From Alphaproteobacteria bacterium (GTDB lineage: Bacteria; Pseudomonadota; Alphaproteobacteria; ATCC43930; CGMCC-115725): a DNA stretch of 11,419 bases. Both the position numbers and the translations under genes were made by a program. Shown here piece by piece: positions 1 to 6,422 of this stretch. The stretch is taken from NCBI GenBank assembly GCA_030037055.1, contig JASHRZ010000453.1, positions 1 to 11,419 on the forward strand, in the 5' to 3' direction. The notes below the pieces were generated by a model. It did not search any database and was not told the DNA's origin. It worked only from the letters and a program-made list of their open reading frames with translations. Each line of letters starts with the position of its first letter. Position 1 is the first letter of the stretch.

Positions 1-828
1 GAGCACACGCTGCCGCTGGTGCTCGCCTCACCGCATAGCGGTGCTGACTATCCCGACTCCTTCCTCGCTGCCTCGCGCCTCGACCCGCTGACGCTGCGCC
101 GCTCGGAAGACAGCTATGTCGACGAGATCTTCGCCGGCGCCGCCGGGCTCGGCGCCCCGCTGCTGCGTGCGCGCTTCCCCAGGGCCTATCTCGACCCCAA
201 CCGCGAGCCCTTCGAGCTCGATCCCGCGATGTTCGAGGACGAGCTGCCCGCCTTCGTCAACACGCGCTCCCCGCGAGTGCGTGTCGGGCTCGGCACCATC
301 GCCCGGGTGGTCGCGACCGGCGAGGACATCTATGCCGGAAAGCTGCGCTTTGCCGACGCGATGGCGCGGATCGACCGGCTCTACCGCCCCTACCACCGCG
401 CGTTGCGCCAGCTGGTGATGGCGACGCGCGAGCGCTTTGGGAGCTATCTCCTCATCGATTGCCACTCGATGCCCTCGGGGACCTCGCCCGGCGAGCGCGG
501 CGTGCGGCGCGCGCGCACCGACATCGTGCTCGGCGATTGCCATGGCGCCGCCTGCCACCCGCTGATCGTCGAGACGGCGCACCGCACGCTCTCGGCCAGG
601 GGCTATGCTGTGGCGCGCAACTCCCCTTATGCCGGCGGCTTCACCACCGCCCATTACGGCAAGCCCGGGGCGCAAGGGCATTGCCTGCAGATCGAGATCA
701 GCCGTGGCCTCTATATGGACGAGCGCAGCTTCGAGCGCAAAGCCTTCCTGCGCCAGCTCGCCGAGGACATGCGCGAGACGGCGCAAGCGCTGGCCGGCAT
801 CGACCTTTCGGTCCTCGCCGCCGCATGA
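1..828 (+). CDS. N-formylglutamate amidohydrolase family protein (5' end outside window)
   Basis: The reading frame is open from base 1, and the first codons (EHTLPLVLASPHSG) already read as family sequence, so the true start lies upstream; the GTG at 19 is internal. Family landmarks are SPHSGADYP near the start, the FPRAYLDPNREPFELDP block (from about base 175), and LIDCHSMPSG (about 451-480), which carries a likely metal/catalytic His. The family (FGase, PF05013) hydrolyses N-formyl-L-glutamate to glutamate and formate at the end of one histidine degradation route, in the cytoplasm. Many alphaproteobacterial paralogues lie outside hut loci, and no hut gene is visible here, so the substrate is not certain. 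The 276 codons present are near the usual family length, so little is missing. The stop overlaps the next gene's start (ATGA, 825-828), implying translational coupling. Confidence 0.9.
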   Translation, partial: EHTLPLVLASPHSGADYPDSFLAASRLDPLTLRRSEDSYVDEIFAGAAGLGAPLLRARFPRAYLDPNREPFELDPAMFEDELPAFVNTRSPRVRVGLGTIARVVATGEDIYAGKLRFADAMARIDRLYRPYHRALRQLVMATRERFGSYLLIDCHSMPSGTSPGERGVRRARTDIVLGDCHGAACHPLIVETAHRTLSARGYAVARNSPYAGGFTTAHYGKPGAQGHCLQIEISRGLYMDERSFERKAFLRQLAEDMRETAQALAGIDLSVLAAA

Positions 829-1373
829 GAAAGCGCGCGGCGGCGGCGCCGGCGTTCCCGGTGCGGGATGCCGAGGACGGCGACATGCCTGCGATCGCCG
901 CGATCTATGCCCATCACGTGCGCTTCGGCCTCGGCTCTTTCGAGGAGGAGCCGCCGGGAGTGGAGGAGCTGCGCCGCCGCCGGGGCGAGGTGCTGGCGCG
1001 CGGACTGCCCTATCTCGTCGCCGTGGCGCCGGATGGCGCGGTGCTGGGCTACGCCTATGCTGCGCCCTACCGACTGCGCTCGGCCTATCGCTATAGTGTC
1101 GAGGATTCGATCTATGTCGCCCCCGATGCCCTGCGGCGCGGAATTGGCCGGGCGCTGCTCGCGGCGCTGATCGAGCGCTGCGCCGTGCTTGGCCTGCGCC
1201 AAATGGTCGCGGTCATCGGCGACAGCGGCAATATCGCCTCGATCCGGCTGCATGAGCGGCTGGGCTTCCGCCGGGTCGGCGTGCTCTCGGCAATCGGCTT
1301 CAAGCACGGAAGCTGGGTCGACGCCGTGCTGATGCAGCGCGCGCTGGGAAGGGGCGCCACCGACCTCCCCTAG
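825..1373 (+). CDS. GNAT family N-acetyltransferase (phosphinothricin/L-amino acid acetyltransferase type)
   Basis: This 182-aa cytoplasmic enzyme is predicted to move an acetyl group from acetyl-CoA to an amine, probably of an amino acid or analogue. The start at 825 is chosen because its ATG overlaps the upstream stop. The frame is open much further upstream (to 459), but that stretch lies inside the amidohydrolase gene. The GNAT fold is clear: EDGDMPAIAAIYAHHV near residues 17-32, GYAYAAPYRLRSAYR at 75-89, VEDSIYVAP at 92-100, and the acetyl-CoA pyrophosphate loop RRGIGRALL at 104-112. The C-terminal IGFKHGSWVDAVLMQR (157-172) is the signature of the Pat/Bar/YncA (MnaT) subgroup. Substrate preference in this subgroup (phosphinothricin, methionine sulfone and similar) cannot be read from sequence. 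It is probably co-transcribed with the amidohydrolase. Confidence 0.9.
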   Translation: MRKRAAAAPAFPVRDAEDGDMPAIAAIYAHHVRFGLGSFEEEPPGVEELRRRRGEVLARGLPYLVAVAPDGAVLGYAYAAPYRLRSAYRYSVEDSIYVAPDALRRGIGRALLAALIERCAVLGLRQMVAVIGDSGNIASIRLHERLGFRRVGVLSAIGFKHGSWVDAVLMQRALGRGATDLP

Positions 1374-1406
1374 CATTCGGTGCGGCGCAGTCGCTGCGGC
1401 GGCGGC

Positions 1407-1439
1407 AGAAAAGTGGGCCGTGCGGTGAGGCACGGCCCA
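1407..1439 (-). terminator. Rho-independent terminator of the small RNA (possibly bidirectional)
   Basis: A perfect 10-bp inverted repeat (1414-1423 with 1430-1439) has a 6-nt loop at 1424-1429. On the minus strand it is followed by ACTTTTCTG, a usable U-tract. On the plus strand it is followed by AAGTTTAGG, a weaker tail, so it may also stop transcripts coming out of the GNAT gene. Confidence 0.7.
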
Positions 1440-1503
1440 AGTTTAGGGAGGAAACGCCTAGAAGACGTACGGCAGGCCGTCGGGCGACGACCGATGCCGC
1501 ACT
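1408..1503 (-). ncRNA. Predicted trans-acting small RNA, MmgR (alpha-r8)-like
   Basis: Read on the minus strand, the gap after the CoA-transferase gene has the full architecture of an Hfq-type small RNA of about 95 nt. A promoter-like pair ends at 1508. A long 5' hairpin spans 1499-1470: outer 5-bp arm 1499-1495/1474-1470, a 2-nt bulge, inner 6-bp arm 1492-1487/1480-1475 with one G-U pair, and a 6-nt loop. A linker follows with the motif TTTCCTCCCT (1454-1445), complementary to Shine-Dalgarno sequences. A perfect 10-bp terminator hairpin (1439-1414) with tail ACTTTTCTG closes it. From memory, the rhizobial MmgR/alpha-r8 family (about 77 nt, linked to polyhydroxybutyrate granules and phasins in Sinorhizobium meliloti) has the same order of parts and the same pyrimidine core. 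Family membership is inferred; no database search was possible. There is no good reading frame inside it. Confidence 0.65.
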
Positions 1504-1507
1504 GCAC

Positions 1508-1536
1508 AATATGCCCTCGCCGGGCCGACAAATCAA
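1508..1536 (-). promoter_or_regulatory. Sigma-70-type promoter for the predicted small RNA
   Basis: On the minus strand, -35 TTGATT (1536-1531) and -10 CATATT (1513-1508) are separated by exactly 17 bp. This predicts a transcription start near 1503-1500, immediately before the 5' hairpin of the predicted small RNA. The spacing and the AT-rich -10 stand out in an otherwise GC-rich neighbourhood. Confidence 0.55.
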
Positions 1537-1668
1537 GGGCAAAAACGCAGATGCGAAAAAATCAAAGAACTGCGGCGTTTAGCCACATTCCTGCCGATTC
1601 GCACTCGCTTTTATTGCATTGCACAACGGGCGCCGATCTGACGGCGCAGCCGGCGGTGCGGATGGCAC

Positions 1669-2793
1669 TCAGAGCGAAAATTCCTTCCGAAGGGCCTCGC
1701 CGTGCTCGCCGATGGCGGGGACGCCGCCGGAAGGGGCGCGGGAGGCGAAGAGCGCGGGCGGCGCCGGCACCGTGATCTCGCCCTCGGGTGTGGGCAGGGC
1801 GAGGCGACGCAGCTGGGGATGGCGCGAGAAATCCTCGACGCCGTTGAGATTGCCGAAGGCGATGTCGGCGGCTTTGAGCCGCCGGCTCAGCGCCGCCCGG
1901 CTCTCGCGGGCGAAAACCGCGGCGATGATGGCGTCGAGCGCGGCCCGGTTGGCGACCCGTCGGGGGTTGTCGGCAAAGCGCGGATCGGCGGCAAGCGCGC
2001 CGTCGCCGAGGATCTCGGCGCAGAAGCGCGCCCATTCGCGCTCGTTCTGGATCGCGATGACGATCGCCTTGCCGTCGGCCGCGGCAAAAGCGCCGTAAGG
2101 CGCGATCGTGGGATGGCGCAGCCCCTGGCGCGTCGGCGCCTTGCCGCCGAAATCGTAATGCAGCAGCGGCACCGCCATCCATTCCGCCGTGGCGTCGAAC
2201 AGCGAGACCGACAGCGCCGCGCCCTCGCCGCTCCGCTCGCGCGCGTAAAGCGCCTCGAGAATGGCGCTGTAGGCGTTGAGCCCGGCGGCGATGTCCGAGA
2301 CCGAGACGCCGACGCGGCCGGGCGCCTCGGGCGGACCGGTGAGCGCGGCGAGCCCTGTCTCCGCCTGGATCAGCAGGTCATATGCCTTCATGTCGCGGTA
2401 AGGCCCGTTCTCGCCATAGCCGGTGATGGAGCAGATCACCAGACGAGGGTGACGCCGGCGCAGTTCCTCGGGCGCAAAGCCGGCGCGGGCGGCGGCGCCG
2501 GGCGCCAGATTCTGCAGGAAGACGTCCGCGCGGGCGATCATGCGGTGGAGCAGCGCGGCATCGGTCTCCTGCTTGATGTCGAGCACGATCGACTGCTTGC
2601 CGCGGTTGAGCCAGACGAAATAGCTGCTCTGGCCGAGCGCGACGCGGTCGTAGAAACGGGCGAAATCGCCCTCGGGGCGCTCGATCTTGATGACGCGAGC
2701 GCCGGCATCCGCGAGCCGGGCGCTGGCGAGCGGCGCCGCCACCGCCTGCTCCAGCGCCACCACCAGTAGTCCCTGGAGCGGCCGCGCGCTCAT
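1669..2793 (-). CDS. CaiB/BaiF (class III) CoA-transferase family protein
   Basis: This 374-aa cytoplasmic enzyme is predicted to transfer CoA between carboxylic acids. Class III features are the N-terminal LQGLLVVALEQAVAAPLASARLADAGA region (6-32), then VIKIERPEGD (34-43), LNRGKQSIVLDIK (62-74), ADVFLQNLAPGAAAR (89-103), and AYDLLIQAETG (137-147). Its Asp139 matches the conserved aspartate that forms the acyl-anhydride intermediate in formyl-CoA transferase. The length is close to the usual 380-430. The donor and acceptor acids cannot be told from sequence. Its ATG overlaps the stop of the upstream DUF1445 gene by 4 nt (2790-2793), so the pair is translationally coupled and probably works in one pathway. 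The stop at 1669 is followed only by a weak stem-loop (1631-1646). Confidence 0.92.
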   Translation of the reverse strand: MSARPLQGLLVVALEQAVAAPLASARLADAGARVIKIERPEGDFARFYDRVALGQSSYFVWLNRGKQSIVLDIKQETDAALLHRMIARADVFLQNLAPGAAARAGFAPEELRRRHPRLVICSITGYGENGPYRDMKAYDLLIQAETGLAALTGPPEAPGRVGVSVSDIAAGLNAYSAILEALYARERSGEGAALSVSLFDATAEWMAVPLLHYDFGGKAPTRQGLRHPTIAPYGAFAAADGKAIVIAIQNEREWARFCAEILGDGALAADPRFADNPRRVANRAALDAIIAAVFARESRAALSRRLKAADIAFGNLNGVEDFSRHPQLRRLALPTPEGEITVPAPPALFASRAPSGGVPAIGEHGEALRKEFSL

Positions 2794-3590
2794 ACCGCGA
2801 GCGCCGCGTTGGCGAGGTCGGTGATCAGCATCGACCCCGGGAAATGCGAGATGAAGAAGGGCGGACGCGCCTTCTCGATCACTGCTTGCGGGGTGACGCC
2901 GCAGGCCCAGAACACCGGCAGCTCGTCGCCACGGATCTCGATACGCTCGCCGAAATCCGGCCGGTCGAGATCGGTGATGCCGATCGAAGCGGGGATCCCG
3001 ATATGCACCGGCGCGCCATGGACGCCGGGAAAGCGGTTGCTGATCGCGATGGCGCGGATGGCGTCGGCCGGGCGGAAGGGGCGCATGGACACCACCATCG
3101 GCCCACTCAAGCGCTCGGTCGGCTCGGTGGCGATGCTCGTGCGGTACATCGGCACAACGCTGCCGCGCTCAATGTGCCTGAGGCGTAGCCCGGCCTCAAT
3201 CAGCGCCCATTCGAAGGAGAAGGAGCAGCCGAGCACGAAGGTCACGAGATCCTCGCGCCAATAGGCCGAAATGTCGGTGGGCGAGGCGACTTCGCGCCCT
3301 CGCTCGAAGACGCGGTAGCGCGCCACGTCGCTGCGGATGTCGATGTCCTCGCCCAGGCTCGGCAGCTCCGGCCGGCCCGGCCGCCCCACCGCCAGCACCG
3401 GGCAGGGCTTGGGGTTCTGCAGGCAGAAGCGCAGGAACTCGTCGGCCCAATCGGCCGGCAGGATCGCAACATTGCCCTGCACCTTGCCCGGAGCGAGGCC
3501 GCTGGTCTGCCCCGTAAGCTCGCCGCAACGGATGCGCCGCCGCACCGCCGCTGCCGAGCCGTCTGTCTCACCCCCCAAAGCTGCGTTCAT
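2790..3590 (-). CDS. DUF1445 family protein (putative hydro-lyase / D-glutamate cyclase-like)
   Basis: This 266-aa protein has the complete signature set of the DUF1445 family (PF07286): TSGLAPGKVQGN (29-40), NPKPCPVL (59-66), DIDIRSDVARYRVF (82-95), YWREDLVTFVLGCSFSFE (110-127), VPMYRT (146-151), VVSMRP (166-171), HGAPVHIG (191-198), PVFWACGVTPQ (225-235) and ISHFPGSMLITDL (247-259). Bacterial members are usually called putative hydro-lyases. The mammalian mitochondrial relative contains a D-glutamate cyclase domain, so a lyase or cyclase acting on a small carboxylic acid is likely; the true substrate here is unknown. The ATG at 3590 has an upstream GAGGA at suitable spacing. The stop overlaps the CoA-transferase start. 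Confidence 0.9.
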   Translation of the reverse strand: MNAALGGETDGSAAAVRRRIRCGELTGQTSGLAPGKVQGNVAILPADWADEFLRFCLQNPKPCPVLAVGRPGRPELPSLGEDIDIRSDVARYRVFERGREVASPTDISAYWREDLVTFVLGCSFSFEWALIEAGLRLRHIERGSVVPMYRTSIATEPTERLSGPMVVSMRPFRPADAIRAIAISNRFPGVHGAPVHIGIPASIGITDLDRPDFGERIEIRGDELPVFWACGVTPQAVIEKARPPFFISHFPGSMLITDLANAALAV

Positions 3591-3672
3591 GCGCGATCCT
3601 CGTATCTCTCGCGAAAGAGCTTAGCAAGCCGCCGCGCCCTTGACAGCGGACGACCGCGCTCCGCGCGTTCGC

Positions 3673-4731
3673 CTAGCGGTCGCCGAACAGGAAGGCGAGA
3701 AGGACGTAGCGCGTGCCCTGGACCACATGCAGGGCCTCGTGCAGCAGCGAGCAGGAGAAGACGATGGCGGCGCCGGTCTCGGGGCGATAGCGCTGGTCGC
3801 CGAATTCGGGGAAGCGCAGCTCGCCGCCCTCGAATTCCTCGGTGTTGAGATTGATCGAGACGGAAAAGCGGCGATAGGCGACAAAGGCCTCGGAATTGTC
3901 GCGGTGGCCATGCAGCTCGCCGCCGCGCGTGCCCTCGTAGCAGCCGATGCGCATGCGCTCGCGCCGCGTGATCGGGTATTGGAAGGCGCGCTGAATCTCG
4001 GGGAAGAGCCGGCCCCGGAGCCGCGTGTCGACGAAGTTGACGGTGTCCGGCTCGACCAGCCAATGATCGATGCGGTCGCCCCGGCCGTATTCGGGGATGC
4101 GCGTCTTGTAGTCGGTGACGGTATCCTCGTCGCCGTGGCGCGGCTCCACGAAGACGTTGCCGCGCGTCTTGTACACGTTGATAAGCCGCTCGCAATCGCT
4201 GCGGCTCAACACCTCGGGGACGACCAGCACCGGCGGGTGCGGCGCCATCACCACCGGCCGGCGCTCGGCGGCAAGCCGCTCGATGGCGGCCAGCGCCGCG
4301 GCGGGCTGCGTCTCGGGCTCGTCCCTGAAGATCGCCGCGACATGATGGTTGGGGCGCAGCACAATGGTGGTCGGCGCCGCGCGGCTGCCGGCGTTGAAGG
4401 CTCGGAAAGTCTCGCCGCTACGGTCGAGCAGCACCGGAAAGGGCAGCGCCTGCTGCATCGCGACCCGGGCGGGCTCGAGCGTCACGGCGAAGAGCCGAGC
4501 GCCGGCGGCGGCAACGACGTCGAGTCCGGCGCGAAAGCCGTCCAACGCCGCACCGGTCTCCGCCGAAAAGCGCGGGCAGAAGACGAGCACGAGCGGCCGG
4601 CCGGCGACCGCGTCGCCGCGGAGATCGACAATCTCGCCTTCGAGCGATTTCAAGGCGCAGTCGGGCGCGATATCGCCCACCGCCAGCGGCGGCTTGAACA
4701 GCGGACGGCTCGCGGAAGGCGCCTGAGGCAT
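3673..4731 (-). CDS. Fusion of redoxin-like domain and 2OG-Fe(II) oxygenase (prolyl 4-hydroxylase-like)
   Basis: This 352-aa protein has two domains. Residues about 14-155 look like an AhpC/TSA thioredoxin fold: VGDIAPDCALKSLEGEIVDL, then RPLVLVFCPRF (45-55), then PFPVLLDRSGETFRAF (97-112). The peroxidatic cysteine expected about eight residues after Pro53 is missing; only Cys52 lies nearby, so the usual thiol chemistry may be lost. Residues about 165-352 form a double-stranded beta-helix dioxygenase: HGHRDN gives the iron ligands His276 and Asp278. GGELRFPEFG (302-311) is followed by the distal His331, with Arg341 in GTRY placed to hold 2-oxoglutarate. It is probably a protein or small-molecule hydroxylase, cytoplasmic because no signal peptide is seen. 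The start codon at 4731 has no clear Shine-Dalgarno sequence. Gaps of 84 and 82 bp separate it from same-strand neighbours. Confidence 0.87.
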   Translation of the reverse strand: MPQAPSASRPLFKPPLAVGDIAPDCALKSLEGEIVDLRGDAVAGRPLVLVFCPRFSAETGAALDGFRAGLDVVAAAGARLFAVTLEPARVAMQQALPFPVLLDRSGETFRAFNAGSRAAPTTIVLRPNHHVAAIFRDEPETQPAAALAAIERLAAERRPVVMAPHPPVLVVPEVLSRSDCERLINVYKTRGNVFVEPRHGDEDTVTDYKTRIPEYGRGDRIDHWLVEPDTVNFVDTRLRGRLFPEIQRAFQYPITRRERMRIGCYEGTRGGELHGHRDNSEAFVAYRRFSVSINLNTEEFEGGELRFPEFGDQRYRPETGAAIVFSCSLLHEALHVVQGTRYVLLAFLFGDR

Positions 4732-4764
4732 CGACGGCGACCGGACAGCGGCTGACAGCGATTA

Positions 4765-4792
4765 GGTAACAAATTGCCGCCGGCAGGGCAAT
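4765..4792 (-). terminator. Terminator-like hairpin after the TcuA-like gene
   Basis: On the minus strand a 6-bp stem (4792-4787 with 4778-4773, 8-nt loop) is followed by TTTGTTACC. It lies 24 bp past the stop of the TcuA-like gene and may separate its transcript from the downstream fusion gene. The stem is short, so it may be leaky. Confidence 0.4.
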
Positions 4793-4815
4793 CGCGCGGC
4801 GCCTCTCGGCTTCGC

Positions 4816-6309
4816 TCAGACGGCGATTCTTGCCGCCTGCCCGGCCGAGGCGCCGGCGATCCGGCCGAAGACTGCGCCCGACAGCAATCCGGTGCCGCCG
4901 GGATAGTTGAAATAGAAGAGACCGCCGACCAGCTCGCCCGCGGCGAAAAGGCCGGGGATGGGATCGCCCTCGGTGTCAATCACGCGGCCATCGGTGTCGA
5001 TGCGCAAGCCGCCGAAAGTGAAAGTGATGCCGCAGGTGATCTGATAGGCCTCGAAAGGCGGCGTATCCAGCACATTCGCCCAGTTCGATTTCGGCACGGC
5101 GAGACCCTCGGTGCGCCGTCCGTCCTTAATCGTGGGATCGAACGGGATGTCCTGGCGCACGGCGCGGTTGAAGGCGGCCACCTCGGCGATAAAGGCCGAA
5201 CGATCGATGCCCTCGAGCTTCTGCGCGAGCGCCTCGATGCTGCCGGCGCGCGCCTTCGTCACTTGGCGGATGCGATACTCCTCGCGCAGCAGATGCAGCA
5301 CCTTGGCGTCGAACACCTGCCAGGCTGTCTGCGCCGGCTGCTCGAGGATGGCGCGGCCGTATTTGGCGTAAGTGTAGTTGCGGAAATCGGCGCCTTCGTC
5401 GAGGAAGCGGCGGCCCGTGGCGTTGACGACGATGCCGAAGGGATAGGAGTGCTTCTGGAAATTGTCGCCGACGGCGAGGTCGCCGAATTCCGGCGCGTTG
5501 CGGTCCCAGGCCACCGCGTGGCAGCCCGACCAGTTGCCCCAGGGCATGGCGCCGGCATCGAGCGCCATGCGGATGCCGTCGCCGGTGTTGAAGCGCGTGC
5601 CGCGCACCTTGGCGAGGTCCCAGCCGGGCCCGAGATAGCGCGTGCGCCATTCGGCGTTGGCCTCGAAGCCGCCCGAGGCCAGCACCACCGCTCGGGCGGC
5701 GATGTCGAAGCTGCGCTCGCTGCGGCGGACATGGACGCCGGTGACGCGGCGCTCGTCCAGCAGCAGGCTGAGCGCGCGGGTGCGGTAATGGATCGCGATG
5801 CCGTTGCGCCGCGCCGCTTCGTGCTCGGCAGCGACGAGCCCAGGGCCGCCGCCGGTCGCCTCGACCGTGAGCCCTCCCCAGAAGCGCGTCCTGTCACCGA
5901 CTTTGAAGGATTGGCGGCCATAGGCCGGCAGGAACTTGACGCCCTTGCCGCGCAGCCAGATGAGCGTCTCGAGGCTGCGCTCGATCAGAATCTCGGCCAG
6001 GTCGGGGTCGCTGCGATACTGAGTGATGCGGCCGAGATCGTCGTAGAACTGCTCGCGGGTGTAGGTGCCGTAATCGGTGCGCGCGATCTCAGCCTCGGTG
6101 AGATCGGGGATGAGCTTCTTCAGATCGGCGACGCCGTCATAGACGGTGCGGATGGCGCCGGCGGTGAAGCGACTGTTGCCGCCGCATTCCGCCTCGGGCG
6201 CGCGCTCCAGCACGACCACCGAAGCGCCCTGCTCGCGCGCCGAAAGCGCCGCCGACAGCGCGGCGTTGCCGGCGCCCACAACCACCACGTCGCAGCTCAA
6301 TTCAGCCAT
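4816..6309 (-). CDS. tcuA: FAD-dependent tricarballylate dehydrogenase TcuA-like protein
   Basis: This 497-aa flavoprotein belongs to the fumarate reductase/succinate dehydrogenase flavoprotein superfamily. The N-terminal dinucleotide-binding region CDVVVVGAGNAALSAA (6-21) is followed by the ribose-binding Glu35 in VVLERAP and by GGNSRFTAG (43-51). ASGGFEAN (211-218), TGDGIRMALDAGA (242-254), and the C-terminal FAD cap GLFAAGELVGGLFYFNYPGG (453-472) with TGLLSGAVFGRIAG (473-486) are typical of TcuA, which oxidises tricarballylate to cis-aconitate. No TcuB electron-transfer partner or TcuC transporter is adjacent, so the substrate may be another short carboxylic acid; the symbol reflects family resemblance only. 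GCGAGG lies at good spacing before the ATG. The gene diverges from the hydroxyacid dehydrogenase across a repeat-rich 113-bp region. Confidence 0.85.
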   Translation of the reverse strand: MAELSCDVVVVGAGNAALSAALSAREQGASVVVLERAPEAECGGNSRFTAGAIRTVYDGVADLKKLIPDLTEAEIARTDYGTYTREQFYDDLGRITQYRSDPDLAEILIERSLETLIWLRGKGVKFLPAYGRQSFKVGDRTRFWGGLTVEATGGGPGLVAAEHEAARRNGIAIHYRTRALSLLLDERRVTGVHVRRSERSFDIAARAVVLASGGFEANAEWRTRYLGPGWDLAKVRGTRFNTGDGIRMALDAGAMPWGNWSGCHAVAWDRNAPEFGDLAVGDNFQKHSYPFGIVVNATGRRFLDEGADFRNYTYAKYGRAILEQPAQTAWQVFDAKVLHLLREEYRIRQVTKARAGSIEALAQKLEGIDRSAFIAEVAAFNRAVRQDIPFDPTIKDGRRTEGLAVPKSNWANVLDTPPFEAYQITCGITFTFGGLRIDTDGRVIDTEGDPIPGLFAAGELVGGLFYFNYPGGTGLLSGAVFGRIAGASAGQAARIAV

Positions 6310-6326
6310 CGCTGCCTCGCCTGAAG

Positions 6327-6393
6327 TGTTCAGTTTTCAGTTGTCGGTCCGGAAGCGGTTGATAACGAGGAACTGATAACTGATAACTGAACA
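6327..6393. repeat. Imperfect inverted repeat in the divergent intergenic region
   Basis: Bases 6327-6342 are the reverse complement of 6378-6393 at 15 of 16 positions, with 35 bp between the arms. The region lies between the two divergent genes, so the repeat could be a regulator site, a cruciform-forming element or the remnant of a small repeat element. Its AT-richness differs sharply from the flanks. Confidence 0.6.
6359..6387 (+). promoter_or_regulatory. Candidate promoter of the D-2-hydroxyacid dehydrogenase gene
   Basis: TTGATA (6359-6364) and GATAAC (6382-6387) have a 17-bp spacer, which would start transcription near 6394 and leave a leader of about 29 nt. The -35 is good and the -10 mediocre. 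The elements overlap the repeat array, so a protein bound to the repeats would affect this promoter. Confidence 0.35.
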
Positions 6394-6406
6394 ACTGATA
6401 ACTGAC
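6371..6406 (+). repeat. Short tandem repeat, about 7-bp period (AACTGAT-type)
   Basis: The unit AACTGA begins at 6371, 6378, 6385, 6393 and 6400, so the spacing is 7, 7, 8 and 7 bp. The right arm of the larger inverted repeat lies within this array. The units are too short and too closely packed for a CRISPR array. Iterons for a DNA-binding protein or a slippage-generated spacer are both possible. Confidence 0.65.
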
Positions 6407-6422
6407 GGGGAGGGAGCCGGCA

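Noticed and set aside
28..786. Minus-strand 252-aa open frame opposite the amidohydrolase gene
   Set aside because: It mirrors a well-supported family gene; its sequence is rich in Gly/Ala/Arg/Val without motifs, as expected from the antisense of GC-rich codons.
459..824. N-terminal extension of the GNAT frame to position 459
   Set aside because: It overlaps the amidohydrolase gene in another frame and is Arg/Ala-rich with no domain; the ATGA overlap at 825 gives a natural start and a normal family length.
1702..2769. Plus-strand 355-aa open frame opposite the CoA-transferase gene
   Set aside because: It is the antisense shadow of a family gene with intact catalytic Asp139; it has no recognisable domain of its own.
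3640..4755. Plus-strand 371-aa open frame opposite the redoxin/oxygenase fusion
   Set aside because: The minus-strand gene carries complete iron and 2-oxoglutarate ligands; the plus frame has only biased Gly/Arg/Ala/Val content.
4774..6324. Plus-strand 516-aa open frame opposite the TcuA-like gene, longer than the real gene
   Set aside because: Length alone is misleading in GC-rich DNA; the minus strand has FAD-binding motifs at both ends, the plus strand none.
6371..6406. Possible CRISPR-like array
   Set aside because: The units are only about 7 bp with no spacers and no cas genes nearby.
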